In this document: piece after piece, positions 54,050 through 63,056 of the stretch
Numbering within the stretch: the stretch's first letter is position 1
Layout: every line of letters starts with the position of its first letter
Assembly: GCF_900113045.1 (NCBI RefSeq)
Contig: NZ_FONY01000013.1
Coordinates: 61,212-125,211, forward strand
Source of the DNA: Thermoflexibacter ruber
GTDB taxonomy: Bacteria; Bacteroidota; Bacteroidia; Cytophagales; Thermoflexibacteraceae
DNA length: 64,000 nt
Direction: 5' to 3'
Notes under the pieces: model-generated
Told to the model about the DNA's origin: nothing
The model's database searches: none
Seen by the model: the letters and a program-made list of their open reading frames with translations, nothing else
Position numbers and translations under genes: made by a program

Positions 54050-54682
54050 TTACGGTTTTATCGCCGCCATGATGAACTCCACCAAGTGCTTTTTCCTTTG
54101 CTCCATGAGTGCGTTGAACTGCTCGTCTGTTACGCCAAAACCTGCCTGAAAAATAGGTCGGACGATAAAAGGGAAAACAGCCAGCGACATCACATTCATA
54201 AACAACTGCACAGGATTGGTTGGTTTTATCTCTCCCAAACTGATTGCCTCTTGAAAATGGGCAATCAACTGCTTATGCACAGAAATCTTTTTTATCAAGT
54301 ATTCTTTTATAAAATCAGGATTTTGGTTCGCCTCACCCATTACGAAAGCAGGAATATAGGGATTGGCAATCGCCATATTGATATAATTTTCTATCAAGTC
54401 TTTGATTTTTTCCCTCACAGAGAGTTTTTCATCTGCAATGATGCTGTTGAGTATGGAAAACATTTTATTGCTTGCTTCTTCAAAAATCCTATCAAATAGT
54501 TTTTCTTTACTGCGAAAATAGTAATGTAATAAGGCTTTGTTGATGCCTGCTTCGTCTGCGATGTCCTGCATACGCGCTCCCGACATTCCCTTTTTGGTAA
54601 ATACGCTACGAGCCGCCGCTAAAATTTTCTCTTCGGTGGAAAGTTCCTGTTCTGCAATAGGTGTGTTTTCTGTTTTTATCAT
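54050..54682 (-). CDS. TetR/AcrR family transcriptional regulator
   Basis: 210 residues. The N-terminal HTH (about 16-62) reads EKILAAARSVFTKKGMSGARMQDIADEAGINKALLHYYF, the classical TetR pattern; the C-terminal ligand domain is helical and unassigned. It lies directly upstream of the ACP-tolC-adaptor-RND genes on the same strand and has a perfect TTTAAC-N6-GTTAAA palindrome 79 bases before its start. Repression of itself and of the pump operon, released by a pump substrate, is a fair inference. Confidence 0.93.
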   Translation of the reverse strand: MIKTENTPIAEQELSTEEKILAAARSVFTKKGMSGARMQDIADEAGINKALLHYYFRSKEKLFDRIFEEASNKMFSILNSIIADEKLSVREKIKDLIENYINMAIANPYIPAFVMGEANQNPDFIKEYLIKKISVHKQLIAHFQEAISLGEIKPTNPVQLFMNVMSLAVFPFIVRPIFQAGFGVTDEQFNALMEQRKKHLVEFIMAAIKP

Positions 54683-54760
54683 CTGCTAAATTCCTTCTGC
54701 TAAATTGATGCTACAAAGTAAAGGAACAAAAATTTATTATCCAAATAATTTAACTAAAAT

Positions 54761-54778
54761 TTTAACTAAATAGTTAAA
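54761..54778. promoter_or_regulatory. TetR operator candidate before tetR
   Basis: TTTAAC-TAAATA-GTTAAA, a perfect palindrome in both arms and nearly so in the spacer, with an additional TTTAAC half-site 12 bases to its left (from 54749). Confidence 0.62.
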
Positions 54779-54821
54779 TTAAACAGTAAATCTTTGAATG
54801 AGTGTACTAAAGCCTGATGTC

Positions 54822-55247
54822 TTAGTCTAAAACCAACTTTTCTAACCAAAAATCTTCTATTTTTCGCATGATTTCTTGGTCTTGTGAGGTTTTGTCTTTG
54901 AAGCCTAAGAGATGCAATGTCCCGTGAATAATTACTCTATGGAGTTCCTTTTCAAAAGGAATATTAAGATTTTGGGCATTTTCTTTGATGCGGTCTAAGC
55001 TGATAAAAATATCACCCTCTACTGTCTGCTCCTTATCAGAATTGTCAAAAGTAATGACATCGGTGAGTGTATCGTGGTCTAAGTATTTGATATTCATTTC
55101 ATAGAGGTAATCGTCAGAGCATAGAATGACATTGAGTTCTTGGAGCAGATAATGATGCGCTTTAATGGCTTCTTTGAGCCACTTTTTAAGGATACTTTTA
55201 TGCTTGACTTGGTATTTGATGTCCTCTGTAAAGAAATGGATACTCAT
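54822..55247 (-). CDS. ybeY: Endoribonuclease YbeY
   Basis: About 141 residues from ATG 55247 (MSIHFFTED), chosen because relatives begin there; an in-frame ATG at 55271 adds eight residues. The zinc motif is HGTLHLLGFKDKT: two His are present and the third ligand position is Asp, as is usual in Bacteroidota YbeY. It matures 16S rRNA 3' ends and takes part in rRNA quality control. The gap to the next gene upstream (about 215 bases) holds a short hairpin, CTTTCC/GGAAAG near 55304-55322, and no gene. Confidence 0.92.
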   Translation of the reverse strand: MSIHFFTEDIKYQVKHKSILKKWLKEAIKAHHYLLQELNVILCSDDYLYEMNIKYLDHDTLTDVITFDNSDKEQTVEGDIFISLDRIKENAQNLNIPFEKELHRVIIHGTLHLLGFKDKTSQDQEIMRKIEDFWLEKLVLD

Positions 55248-55463
55248 ATTTTGATTTTTTAAGTAATTCAATAAATTAAAATGTTCCTTTGCCCCTATCT
55301 AAATCTTTCCTATCAGGGGAAAGACTTTTTGATAATCAACATTTTAACTCCTTTCTCCTTTGGGGGCGCAGTGCAACTGAAGGGCTGGGGGTGGAGCGAT
55401 TAATTTTGCTCATGTACTTAAATATATTTCACTTAAAAATCGCATTTATGTTATTTTTTGCAA

Positions 55464-56363
55464 TCATTTCCTTTGATAAAAAAACAAATGGAGAGGCTGT
55501 TTCAGGGGGTTTTCACTCAGCGTAAAATAGCCTGAGCCATCTATCTTCCAAGCAATCGCTTCGCCTTGTACCTCTCTTTGATAAGGTAGATTGAGATAGG
55601 GTTTACGGAGCAACTCTATCATGCTCTCCTGACCTTCTTTTTTCCAATAATATACTTTTAGGTAATTTTTTATTAAGATTTCTTTGCCATTAGGTGAAAT
55701 ATCTCCTGCGGTTATTTGGTTAAAGGGTAGTTCTCCTACTTTCTGCAAAGTGATGATTTCTGTAAAGGACTGTGGATAGGGGGCGAGATAGATGCCTACA
55801 TTGTCCTCTCGCTTAGAAATAATAATGAGGTCTTTGGTAGCTGGGTCAAACATGAGGCATTCTGCGTCCCTTTTTCCGTCAGGATAGCGAAATTGGATAG
55901 TTTTGACCTCCTTAATTGTGCTGTCAATAGGGGAGTCTTGTGGACTTATCTGAGGCTCGGGAAAGCGATAAATGGTATTTACCTCGTTGCGAGCAAAATT
56001 GTCCCCTATGTCGCCGACGTATAGGTAATTGATACCATTTTCCTCTCCTATGGTAATGTCTTCCCAGTCTCTATGTTTGGCACTATCAATGGTAAAAGTG
56101 GCTAACAATTTTCCACTTTCACTAATTAAGAAAATGCGGTTTTTGTCCCCGCTATCATTGTGTACCCAAAGAGCGTGGGAGTTGTTCCTGCTGGCAACTA
56201 AGCCAGAGGCTTCCATAATCTCTGGGCTGTCTATCATGCCTACACTTTTCCCTATTTCAAAAGGTGCGTCAGACATAGTTGGAGTTAAAGGCAGAGATTT
56301 TTCTTTTTTACTATTTGAGAAAAAGAAACATAAAGCAAATATAAATTTGATGTATATTTTCAT
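55464..56363 (-). CDS. Secreted beta-propeller-like protein, function unknown
   Basis: About 299 residues from ATG 56363, which gives a signal peptide (MKIYIKFIFALCFFFSNS); an in-frame ATG at 56438 overlaps the next gene and is less likely. Repeating units such as ALWVHNDSGDKNRIFLISESGKLL, RDWEDITIGEENGINYLYVGDIGDN and DAECLMFDPATKDLIIISKR look like blades of a six- or seven-bladed propeller of the esterase/phytase-like type. No catalytic residues can be assigned. It is transcribed in the same direction as the two SGNH genes, 40 bases after the nearer one. Confidence 0.65.
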   Translation of the reverse strand: MKIYIKFIFALCFFFSNSKKEKSLPLTPTMSDAPFEIGKSVGMIDSPEIMEASGLVASRNNSHALWVHNDSGDKNRIFLISESGKLLATFTIDSAKHRDWEDITIGEENGINYLYVGDIGDNFARNEVNTIYRFPEPQISPQDSPIDSTIKEVKTIQFRYPDGKRDAECLMFDPATKDLIIISKREDNVGIYLAPYPQSFTEIITLQKVGELPFNQITAGDISPNGKEILIKNYLKVYYWKKEGQESMIELLRKPYLNLPYQREVQGEAIAWKIDGSGYFTLSENPLKQPLHLFFYQRK

Positions 56364-56403
56364 ATTGTTAAAGACACATTTAGAAAATATTAGCAAAATA
56401 AAA

Positions 56404-57648
56404 TTACCACTTCGCACTGATATATTCTTTATAGGCATTATTTAGTGCCTCGAAAAGAAGTTCGCCTTGCAATAGATAACCTTTGGAAGAGAAATGAAGT
56501 TTGTCTCTGGTGGCTAAATTGTTAGCTACCCACTTGTCTATGGATTTGAAACCTCCCATGATTTCATAAAAGTCCCAAACGGCTAAGTTCATTTCTTCGG
56601 CTAACTCTAAGATTTCTTGTCTTGCTTTTTCATTATTAGGGTTGGGTTTTCTTCGCCAGAGGTAGCTATCTGCGGGTGTAGTAAGCAAGATAGAAGCCTG
56701 TGGGGAGGCTTTACGGATTTCGTAAATCAGATATTGTAGATTGTTTTTATAATCTTCTGCATTAAACCTACTAACGTGAGTATCGTTTGTACCAAGTGAG
56801 ATGATGACCAAGTCTGGCTTTAATACGTTCAAATGTGTATCAAAGTCTTGGCAACGGAAGTAGGTAGGTACGGTTGCCCCATTGATGCCTATGGCGTGAT
56901 AAATTACTCCTGCCTCGTCATTCTCTAAGCTAATCCCTTGCAAGAGAAAGTGATTTTGCAAGGCACTTATCTTATTGAATGTAATTTTTACTTCGGATTG
57001 TGGATTCTTAAACTGATACTCTACATACCCACTGCGGCTTAGATAGGTAGAAAGTAGCTCTTTGGGGTCTATGTCCAAACTGACATTAAAGGAACTGGGG
57101 TCAAAGACAGGATAGAAAATCTTAATTCGCGAAATAGTGTAGTTAGTGTTCCCCACGTTAGGATTAATGGTAATAGTGGCATTTACATCAAAGGTTTTAG
57201 AGGAGATAGCGGAAAGTCCCCATTTGGTTTCCACATTACGGCTTACGCTCTTCAGTCCTTGCCAATAGCCAGTGTAAGTAACATAATAGTTTACGGGATT
57301 ATTGGTTTGGGCAACGGCATAAGGGAAGATGAAGCCTCTACCTCCATTGGCAAAGCGTTCGTCTTTCTGGAAAAGCTCACGAATCTTGTTGGAAAGTACA
57401 TCGGCTTGCACATGTGAATCGCCAATATGGACAATATTAACTTTCCGATTGATGCGATTTTCCAGTTCTTTGAGTCCGTTGAGGAAATATTTTAACCCTC
57501 CACTGTTACCTGCTTTGAACTGTGAAATTTGATTTTTTTCGTATTTAATAAAATTGTACGTAAATGGATTTTCTTGTGCTTTGTTGTGAAAGAAAATTGC
57601 AAAGCAAAGCGAACAAGTCAGGATTAACTTATTGAAGTTTGTCTTCAT
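56404..57648 (-). CDS. SGNH/GDSL hydrolase-like secreted protein
   Basis: About 414 residues from ATG 57648 (MKTNFNKLILTCSLCFAIFF signal). The SGNH blocks are VNIVHIGDSHVQAD (block I, S nucleophile), VIISLGTNDTH (block III, N) and DKLHFSSKGY (block V, D and H). A beta-rich insert (about 150-250) lies between blocks I and III, as in the OafB/AlgX-like O-acyl-transfer proteins. Overlap of 20 bases with the upstream SGNH gene suggests coupled translation. No MBOAT-type acyltransferase is adjacent, so an esterase role is equally possible. Confidence 0.82.
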   Translation of the reverse strand: MKTNFNKLILTCSLCFAIFFHNKAQENPFTYNFIKYEKNQISQFKAGNSGGLKYFLNGLKELENRINRKVNIVHIGDSHVQADVLSNKIRELFQKDERFANGGRGFIFPYAVAQTNNPVNYYVTYTGYWQGLKSVSRNVETKWGLSAISSKTFDVNATITINPNVGNTNYTISRIKIFYPVFDPSSFNVSLDIDPKELLSTYLSRSGYVEYQFKNPQSEVKITFNKISALQNHFLLQGISLENDEAGVIYHAIGINGATVPTYFRCQDFDTHLNVLKPDLVIISLGTNDTHVSRFNAEDYKNNLQYLIYEIRKASPQASILLTTPADSYLWRRKPNPNNEKARQEILELAEEMNLAVWDFYEIMGGFKSIDKWVANNLATRDKLHFSSKGYLLQGELLFEALNNAYKEYISAKW

Positions 57649-59164
57649 AGCCCATGCGTTTTTTGTAGTTATCATATTCTTTCATCAAGGCGTTATAGAG
57701 CATCTCTCCCACCAGCCTTGCCCCGCGTGCAGTAAAGTGTGTAAAATCTTTATTGCCAAGTGCAGGTTTATTATTTACCCAACTCAACATAGAATTATGT
57801 CCTCCCATTGCCTCATATAAATCCCAAAAAGCACAACCTGCTTTAAAGGCGGCACGTTTTTGGGCATCTCTGATTTTCTCAATGTTGGGGTAGGATTCGT
57901 AGCGTGTGCCTTTTTTGTGTGCCATATCCGAAACGCCTACTACTAAAATATTCAAATCTGGGGAAAGAGATTTCAAATACCTCAGTTGTTGATAGAAAAG
58001 ATTTTCGTAAAAAGTGTAATCGCTCAATACATTTGGCACAACATTTACGCCAAACTGCATGATTATCAGCTTGACATTCATTTCTTTGATTTGTTGTCGG
58101 AAAAATTCTTTGTCTATTTTTGTAAATTCTACGCCAGAGCTACCCCTTAGGGCAACATTGTCCACGGCTATCCCTTCGTTACAGTCTAAGGCTACTCCAT
58201 AGATTTCTGCTCCTTCTGCGCTCTCAAAGTTTATGGTCATTTTCTTAAACTTAGCAGGAAAATATTGCTCAAAGACACTAAAATCACTGGCATAGCCCAA
58301 AGAGTAGTGCGAGGAGGAGTCCTTTGGGCTATCACCCTCATCTACTTTGATGCTTGCATTGATGCGAGATAGGGGAGAGGAGTACAAGATTTTGATGTTT
58401 TCTATCTGTGTATTTTTAGGGTCGCTTTGCATATTGGTTTCCTTAAAACTTACCCAAGAGCGATAGGTCTTGTTGCTTGAGGATAGGCTATCGTTAGGCT
58501 TAGGACTATACCGATAAGCAGAAGCAAGCAAGCCAAAGCGAAAAGTTCCTTTCTTTTTGGGGGCATCATTGCCGTAAATAGCATTTCTTACCCAATTGGG
58601 TGCATGATTGGTGGTGAGTGTAGAGCGAAAGGCTTGCTTTTCTAGCACAGGGACTAATCCTACCCCACACCCTCCGAATTTATTTTGTAGGCGAGTTCGC
58701 AAGTATTCGCTGATGCGGTCGCCCTCGATTTGCGAATCTCCGTAGTGAATAATTCTAACTAAACTTTTGTCCTTGTAAATTTTTCTCAAAGATTCAAAGA
58801 AATTGTCTAACTGTTTGGGTTGAAGACTATCTGCAAATTGTATAGGAAACTTAATATCTTTGACAGGTTCTATTTTTTCTTTGTGAATAGAGGAAACCAC
58901 TTCCTCAGAGGTAGCAGAGGTTACTAAAATATCTTGTTTTTGGCTTACTTTTTCTATACTATCTACCTTGTTGGCTATGTCGCTAAACTGCGACATGTCT
59001 AACTTGTGTGTTGTATCTACCTCGTTCCAGAGGTCTGCTGTACTAAATACATTGAAGGTAAAATCTTCCCCTAACTTGACTTCTTGGGGGGAAAGCACCA
59101 TGATAACTGCTGTGATGCAAGCAACATAAAAAAGCAATAACAGTACCCTAAGTGGCGTAACCAT
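57629..59164 (-). CDS. SGNH/GDSL hydrolase-like membrane-anchored protein
   Basis: 511 residues with one N-terminal membrane anchor (PLRVLLLLFYVACITAVIMVL). SGNH blocks: IIHYGDSQIEGDR (S), LIIMQFGVNVV (N) and DFTHFTARGARL (D, H). The central beta-rich insert is long. It is a distant paralogue of the next gene, which overlaps it by 20 bases; the pair probably works together on cell-surface or secreted polysaccharide. The partner polysaccharide genes are not in the window. Confidence 0.82.
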   Translation of the reverse strand: MVTPLRVLLLLFYVACITAVIMVLSPQEVKLGEDFTFNVFSTADLWNEVDTTHKLDMSQFSDIANKVDSIEKVSQKQDILVTSATSEEVVSSIHKEKIEPVKDIKFPIQFADSLQPKQLDNFFESLRKIYKDKSLVRIIHYGDSQIEGDRISEYLRTRLQNKFGGCGVGLVPVLEKQAFRSTLTTNHAPNWVRNAIYGNDAPKKKGTFRFGLLASAYRYSPKPNDSLSSSNKTYRSWVSFKETNMQSDPKNTQIENIKILYSSPLSRINASIKVDEGDSPKDSSSHYSLGYASDFSVFEQYFPAKFKKMTINFESAEGAEIYGVALDCNEGIAVDNVALRGSSGVEFTKIDKEFFRQQIKEMNVKLIIMQFGVNVVPNVLSDYTFYENLFYQQLRYLKSLSPDLNILVVGVSDMAHKKGTRYESYPNIEKIRDAQKRAAFKAGCAFWDLYEAMGGHNSMLSWVNNKPALGNKDFTHFTARGARLVGEMLYNALMKEYDNYKKRMGYEDKLQ

Positions 59165-59260
59165 TTTGTATTTTTTGAGATGATAGTTTCAATAATCTTA
59201 CAAATTAACGTAGAATTTCTCTAAAAACCAACTTTGTATAAGGAAGTTCAAAAGAAGGAC

Positions 59261-59959
59261 TTACCATTCTATTGCTTGCATATACTTCTGCCAACTGCCT
59301 TCCAATGTTTCTCCTTCGAGGGCTTTAGCGAGTAATCTCATAAACTCTTTTCTTGGAACGTTCTCTGCTCCTAAACTTGCCAAATGCTCTGTATAAACTT
59401 GGCAATCTATCAGTTGAAAATCAAGTGCTTGTAGATTTTTTACTAAAGTAATGTAGGCGGCTTTGGAGGCATTGCTTACTTTGGCAAACATGGACTCGCC
59501 AAAAAATGCTTTGCCCAAAGATATACCATACAGTCCACCTACCAACTCGCCTTCCTGCCAGGCTTCTATGGAGTGGGTAAAGCCTAAATGATGTAAGTTG
59601 AGATAGGCTTCTATCATTTCCTCTGTAATCCAAGTTCCTGCTTGCCCTTTGCGTCTGATAGACTGACAGTTGGTAATGACCCCTAAGAAGTCTTGGTCAA
59701 AAGTAATGTGGAATTTTTTACTTCTTAGTATTTGTTTCATACTTTTAGAAATTTTAATAGCTTGGGGATACATGATGAAGCGCGGGTCGGGCGACCACCA
59801 AATAATAGGGTCATTTTCATTGAACCAAGGGAAAATACCTGATTGGTAAGCCAAGAGCAGGCGTTCAGGCGATAAATCACCTCCTATTGCTAAGATGCCC
59901 TGCCTATCGGCTCGGTTTACAGGGGGAAAATACAACTTTTCATTTAAAAAGTAAAACAT
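59261..59959 (-). CDS. aat: Leucyl/phenylalanyl-tRNA-protein transferase
   Basis: 232 residues, standard length. The N-terminal FPPVNRADRQGILAIGGDLSPERLLLAYQSGIFPWF and the segments WWSPDPRFIMYP, AGTWITEEMIEAYLNLHHLGFTHSIE and GESMFAKVSNASKAAYITLV are family hallmarks. It transfers Leu or Phe to the N-terminus of proteins with basic ends, feeding the N-end rule (ClpS/ClpAP) pathway. It stands alone between the SGNH genes and the NtrY-like kinase gene, 60 bases behind the latter. Confidence 0.96.
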   Translation of the reverse strand: MFYFLNEKLYFPPVNRADRQGILAIGGDLSPERLLLAYQSGIFPWFNENDPIIWWSPDPRFIMYPQAIKISKSMKQILRSKKFHITFDQDFLGVITNCQSIRRKGQAGTWITEEMIEAYLNLHHLGFTHSIEAWQEGELVGGLYGISLGKAFFGESMFAKVSNASKAAYITLVKNLQALDFQLIDCQVYTEHLASLGAENVPRKEFMRLLAKALEGETLEGSWQKYMQAIEW

Positions 59960-60019
59960 AGGTCATCGGAGATTAAGCCAGCAAGACAATAGGCAAAAGA
60001 CTAAATTAGTAAAATAAGA

Positions 60020-61468
60020 TTAAAATTTGAGAATAAAATCTGTTCCTAAATTGACTTCTGAATGAGCAGTGATACTACCTTTATGCTGGCGCATGATTTG
60101 TCGGGATAGGCTCAAACCTATGCCAGAGCCTGTTTTTTTAGTAGTAAAAAATGGAATAAAAATACGGTCAATCGCATCTTTGTCGATGCCCGGTCCATTA
60201 TCGCGAACTACGATAAAGGGACGGCTCTTTTCATCTTGTTTGGCAAAAAGAATTATCTGTTTGTTGGACTTTCTTTCGCACTCATTCAAAGCCTGTATAG
60301 CATTCTTAATCAAGTTGATAAGTACTTGTTCTATCATTTCTTGGTCGGCGGTAATTATCAAGGTATCTGGCTCTACAAAAGCCTCAAATTTTATCTGGTT
60401 AGCTTCCATCTCGCTACTCATCAGCAAGCTGATATGGTTAAATATTTCTGCCACCTTTACATTCTTAAATTTTGGGACAGGAACGTGAGTAAGATTGCGG
60501 AAATCACTTACAAAGCGTATCAGCCCTTCGCTACGTCTTTGGATAGTTTGAATTGCCATTTGCATATCATCCAAATCCTCCATAGAAATACCTTTTTCTA
60601 CATTTTCTTTTAAGCAGGCAATTTCAGCTTCCACTGTTGCGGCTAAGGAAGAGATAGGGGTTACAGAGTTCATAATCTCATGCGTAAGCACGCGAATAAG
60701 TTTTTGCCATGCTTCCATTTCTTGCTCTTCTAACTCTGTATGAATATTTTGCAAAGTAATGAGTTTGTAATGTTCTTCTCTTAGGGTAAGTTCTATGGCA
60801 TAAATCGCTAATTGGATTATCTCATCGCTGGTGTATATTTTTACCAAATCTCTTGTGCCTGTGCGTAAGTTCCAAAGTTTTTCTACCAACTCGCTACTAA
60901 ACCCCCTCAAATTTTCCACATTGGCTAACTGATTAATTTTAAATAATCTTTTTGCGGCGTTATTGATAATCTGTACGTTACCATTTTGGTCAAAAGAGAT
61001 AATCCCGATGCCGATGTGGTGGATAATGGTTTTGAGGTATTGATAATTGGCTTCTTTCTCGGCTCTTATCTGTCTGAAGCGTCCAATGACTTCATTAAAG
61101 GCGGTGTTTAACTCTGCAAAAGACTTCCCTTCCCCGTTGAGTTTGTAGGTCTTTGAGAAGTCATCATAGCGAATGTTATTCAAAAAATCCACTACTTCTC
61201 TGTTAGCACTTTCTACATGTTTGATAAGTCCTATTACTTGAAATACAATCAAAGCACCCAACCCTAAGGTAGTAATGTTGTATCCCGCCTCACCCCAAAG
61301 TGCAGAAAAACCAAAAATGCTTGCTGTCAGACCCGCTACTCTTGCCATGATATTGAAGCGAAAGTTTTTCCAGCTAAATTTTTCTATGCCAAGCACTTTG
61401 CCTACTTTGGGGGCTACTTCTTTTTCTATCTGTTGCTTTATTTCATCTATGTTAGTAGGGACTTGCAT
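60020..61468 (-). CDS. NtrY-like sensor histidine kinase
   Basis: 482 residues: two membrane helices (about 41-60 and 65-83), a HAMP-like helical stretch, a PAS domain (about 140-235, IHHIGIGIISFDQNGNVQIINNAAKRLF), HisKA with RVLTHEIMNSVTPI, and a HATPase with NLIKNAIQAL, DNGPGI and GSGIGLSLSRQIM. The HEIMN-TPI motif and the PAS position are those of NtrY-type kinases, whose partners are NtrX-type (sigma-54) regulators; none is adjacent. It may sense envelope or nitrogen/oxygen state. No matching promoter element is clear. Confidence 0.9.
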   Translation of the reverse strand: MQVPTNIDEIKQQIEKEVAPKVGKVLGIEKFSWKNFRFNIMARVAGLTASIFGFSALWGEAGYNITTLGLGALIVFQVIGLIKHVESANREVVDFLNNIRYDDFSKTYKLNGEGKSFAELNTAFNEVIGRFRQIRAEKEANYQYLKTIIHHIGIGIISFDQNGNVQIINNAAKRLFKINQLANVENLRGFSSELVEKLWNLRTGTRDLVKIYTSDEIIQLAIYAIELTLREEHYKLITLQNIHTELEEQEMEAWQKLIRVLTHEIMNSVTPISSLAATVEAEIACLKENVEKGISMEDLDDMQMAIQTIQRRSEGLIRFVSDFRNLTHVPVPKFKNVKVAEIFNHISLLMSSEMEANQIKFEAFVEPDTLIITADQEMIEQVLINLIKNAIQALNECERKSNKQIILFAKQDEKSRPFIVVRDNGPGIDKDAIDRIFIPFFTTKKTGSGIGLSLSRQIMRQHKGSITAHSEVNLGTDFILKF

Positions 61469-61545
61469 GGGATACGATTTGCTTGCAAAATAATTTGACG
61501 AGCAAATATATAAATTTATTTTGAGATTATTAGCAAAGGTTTGGG

Positions 61546-62988
61546 CTACTTGTACCCTACTATCAAAGAAAGCCCATAAGTATTAAATTCCATGTTCTCG
61601 TGAGCCACTTTTCGTGTAGGGAGGCGATAAAAAGGAACAGCTTGCACAAAAAGATGCTTGCTTGCCGCATACTGTATGCCTGTCCCAAAATTTAACCCTG
61701 CAAAAAAATCTATGTGCGAAAAACTTTGATGTTTTCTTTCTGTATAGGTAGTATAGTTAGTATAATTAGGAGAAGACATAAGCGTAAAATCTGTGCTAAC
61801 GCTACTTATATTGCTGGCAAATTGGTACTTTTCTACGATATAAGCATAGTTAGAGATACCTCCTCTGAGAAAAATCTTCCATTTACCGCTTTCAATCAAA
61901 TCATACTGCAAATCTATAGGTAGATTAAGGATAGTAAGCTCGTTGTGAGCATGTTGAGTAATGAAAGTGTTTCTGTGTGTAGGTGATGGATTTACACTTG
62001 TCCCAATATTAGTGATGTTTGGGGGAGGCAGGGTTTCTTTGACCATTAAGCGTTCTCTTCTAAACTCCATTTGTTGTTGGGCTATTAACAGACTTGGTAT
62101 CAAATGCAATTTCCGTGATATGGGGAGGTCTATTTGCAAACCCATTTCCAAACTGGAAGCGTTTTCTATGACATTTTGATAAGTCAAAGTATTCAATACC
62201 ATTCCCAAGGTCATCTTTGCGGGAAGTTGGTCAGAAGCCTTTGATGAAGTAATGTTTTTTAATTCCAAATCTAAATTTTGTGCATACGCAGGCGGTGCAT
62301 ACGCAAAGTGCATACTATCCAACTCAATCAATTGGACAAATACGGTTTTTTTCTGTTCGCTGATTGGGCTTTGTTGAGTAATTTTTTCCTGCTCGCTTAT
62401 TTTATGCTTAACTATGTCATCTTCTTGTTTTTCTGCGATATTCTCTTTCAATCTATTTAGTGCTAACCTACTGTCATTTTTATCATTGACTTTGTTCTGG
62501 TTCAATAGTTTATTGGATGGCTTCTTATGGTTATGAGAAGCTATTTTTTCAGACTTATTGACTTCTTTGGGATTATCTTTTTTCAAGGTGCGATTTTCTG
62601 CTCCATTGTTTGGAGAGTTTTTGCTCAAAGCATCTATTTTTTCAGACTGTGCTTTGGAAAGTTCAGCAAGCGTGTGAGCTGCGGAGTCAGGAGCGTGTCT
62701 ATCCGTAGTTTTATTTTCTCTAAGTACGAGGGTCTGTTTCTCACTGATTTGAATAGGGTCTATCTGGCTCCAGTAGGCATAAGCTACTATGAGTAAAGAT
62801 AAGGCGGCTGCTACAGCCATGCTTAGCGGTTTCCAAGAATCATTTTTCCAAATATTAGTAAATACAGGTGGCTTTAGACGGGGACGTAGTTTTTCCCAAT
62901 CCATAGGGTTATACTCTACTTCATAGTCATCTAATTCTTTTCGGAACTTGTTTGCCAGCCTTTCATCAAAATTTTCTTTGTCAATCAT
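61546..62988 (-). CDS. Membrane protein with anti-sigma-like topology and outer-membrane beta-barrel-like C-terminus
   Basis: 480 residues. A short cytosolic N-terminus (MIDKENFDERLANKFRKELDDYEVEYNPMDWEKL), a membrane helix (about 53-72, PLSMAVAAALSLLIVAYAYW), a long Lys/Asn/Glu-rich linker, and a C-terminal beta-strand-rich region (PAKMTLGMVLNTLTYQNV ... HENMEFNTYGLSLIVGYK) resembling porin-like outer-membrane barrels. The ECF sigma factor gene lies directly upstream on the same strand, so it is probably the anti-sigma partner or envelope sensor. Which half binds the sigma factor is not shown. Confidence 0.75.
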   Translation of the reverse strand: MIDKENFDERLANKFRKELDDYEVEYNPMDWEKLRPRLKPPVFTNIWKNDSWKPLSMAVAAALSLLIVAYAYWSQIDPIQISEKQTLVLRENKTTDRHAPDSAAHTLAELSKAQSEKIDALSKNSPNNGAENRTLKKDNPKEVNKSEKIASHNHKKPSNKLLNQNKVNDKNDSRLALNRLKENIAEKQEDDIVKHKISEQEKITQQSPISEQKKTVFVQLIELDSMHFAYAPPAYAQNLDLELKNITSSKASDQLPAKMTLGMVLNTLTYQNVIENASSLEMGLQIDLPISRKLHLIPSLLIAQQQMEFRRERLMVKETLPPPNITNIGTSVNPSPTHRNTFITQHAHNELTILNLPIDLQYDLIESGKWKIFLRGGISNYAYIVEKYQFASNISSVSTDFTLMSSPNYTNYTTYTERKHQSFSHIDFFAGLNFGTGIQYAASKHLFVQAVPFYRLPTRKVAHENMEFNTYGLSLIVGYK

Positions 62989-63056
62989 ATCTTTAAGTGA
63001 AAGTGTTTCATGCGTTAAAAAAAAACTACGGTTTTAGTTGATGTTTTATTAGTTTT

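Noticed and set aside
55289..55525. Forward reading frame between ybeY and the propeller gene
   Set aside because: No domain, no promoter, and the 3' half overlaps the opposite-strand propeller gene; the 5' half contains a short hairpin.
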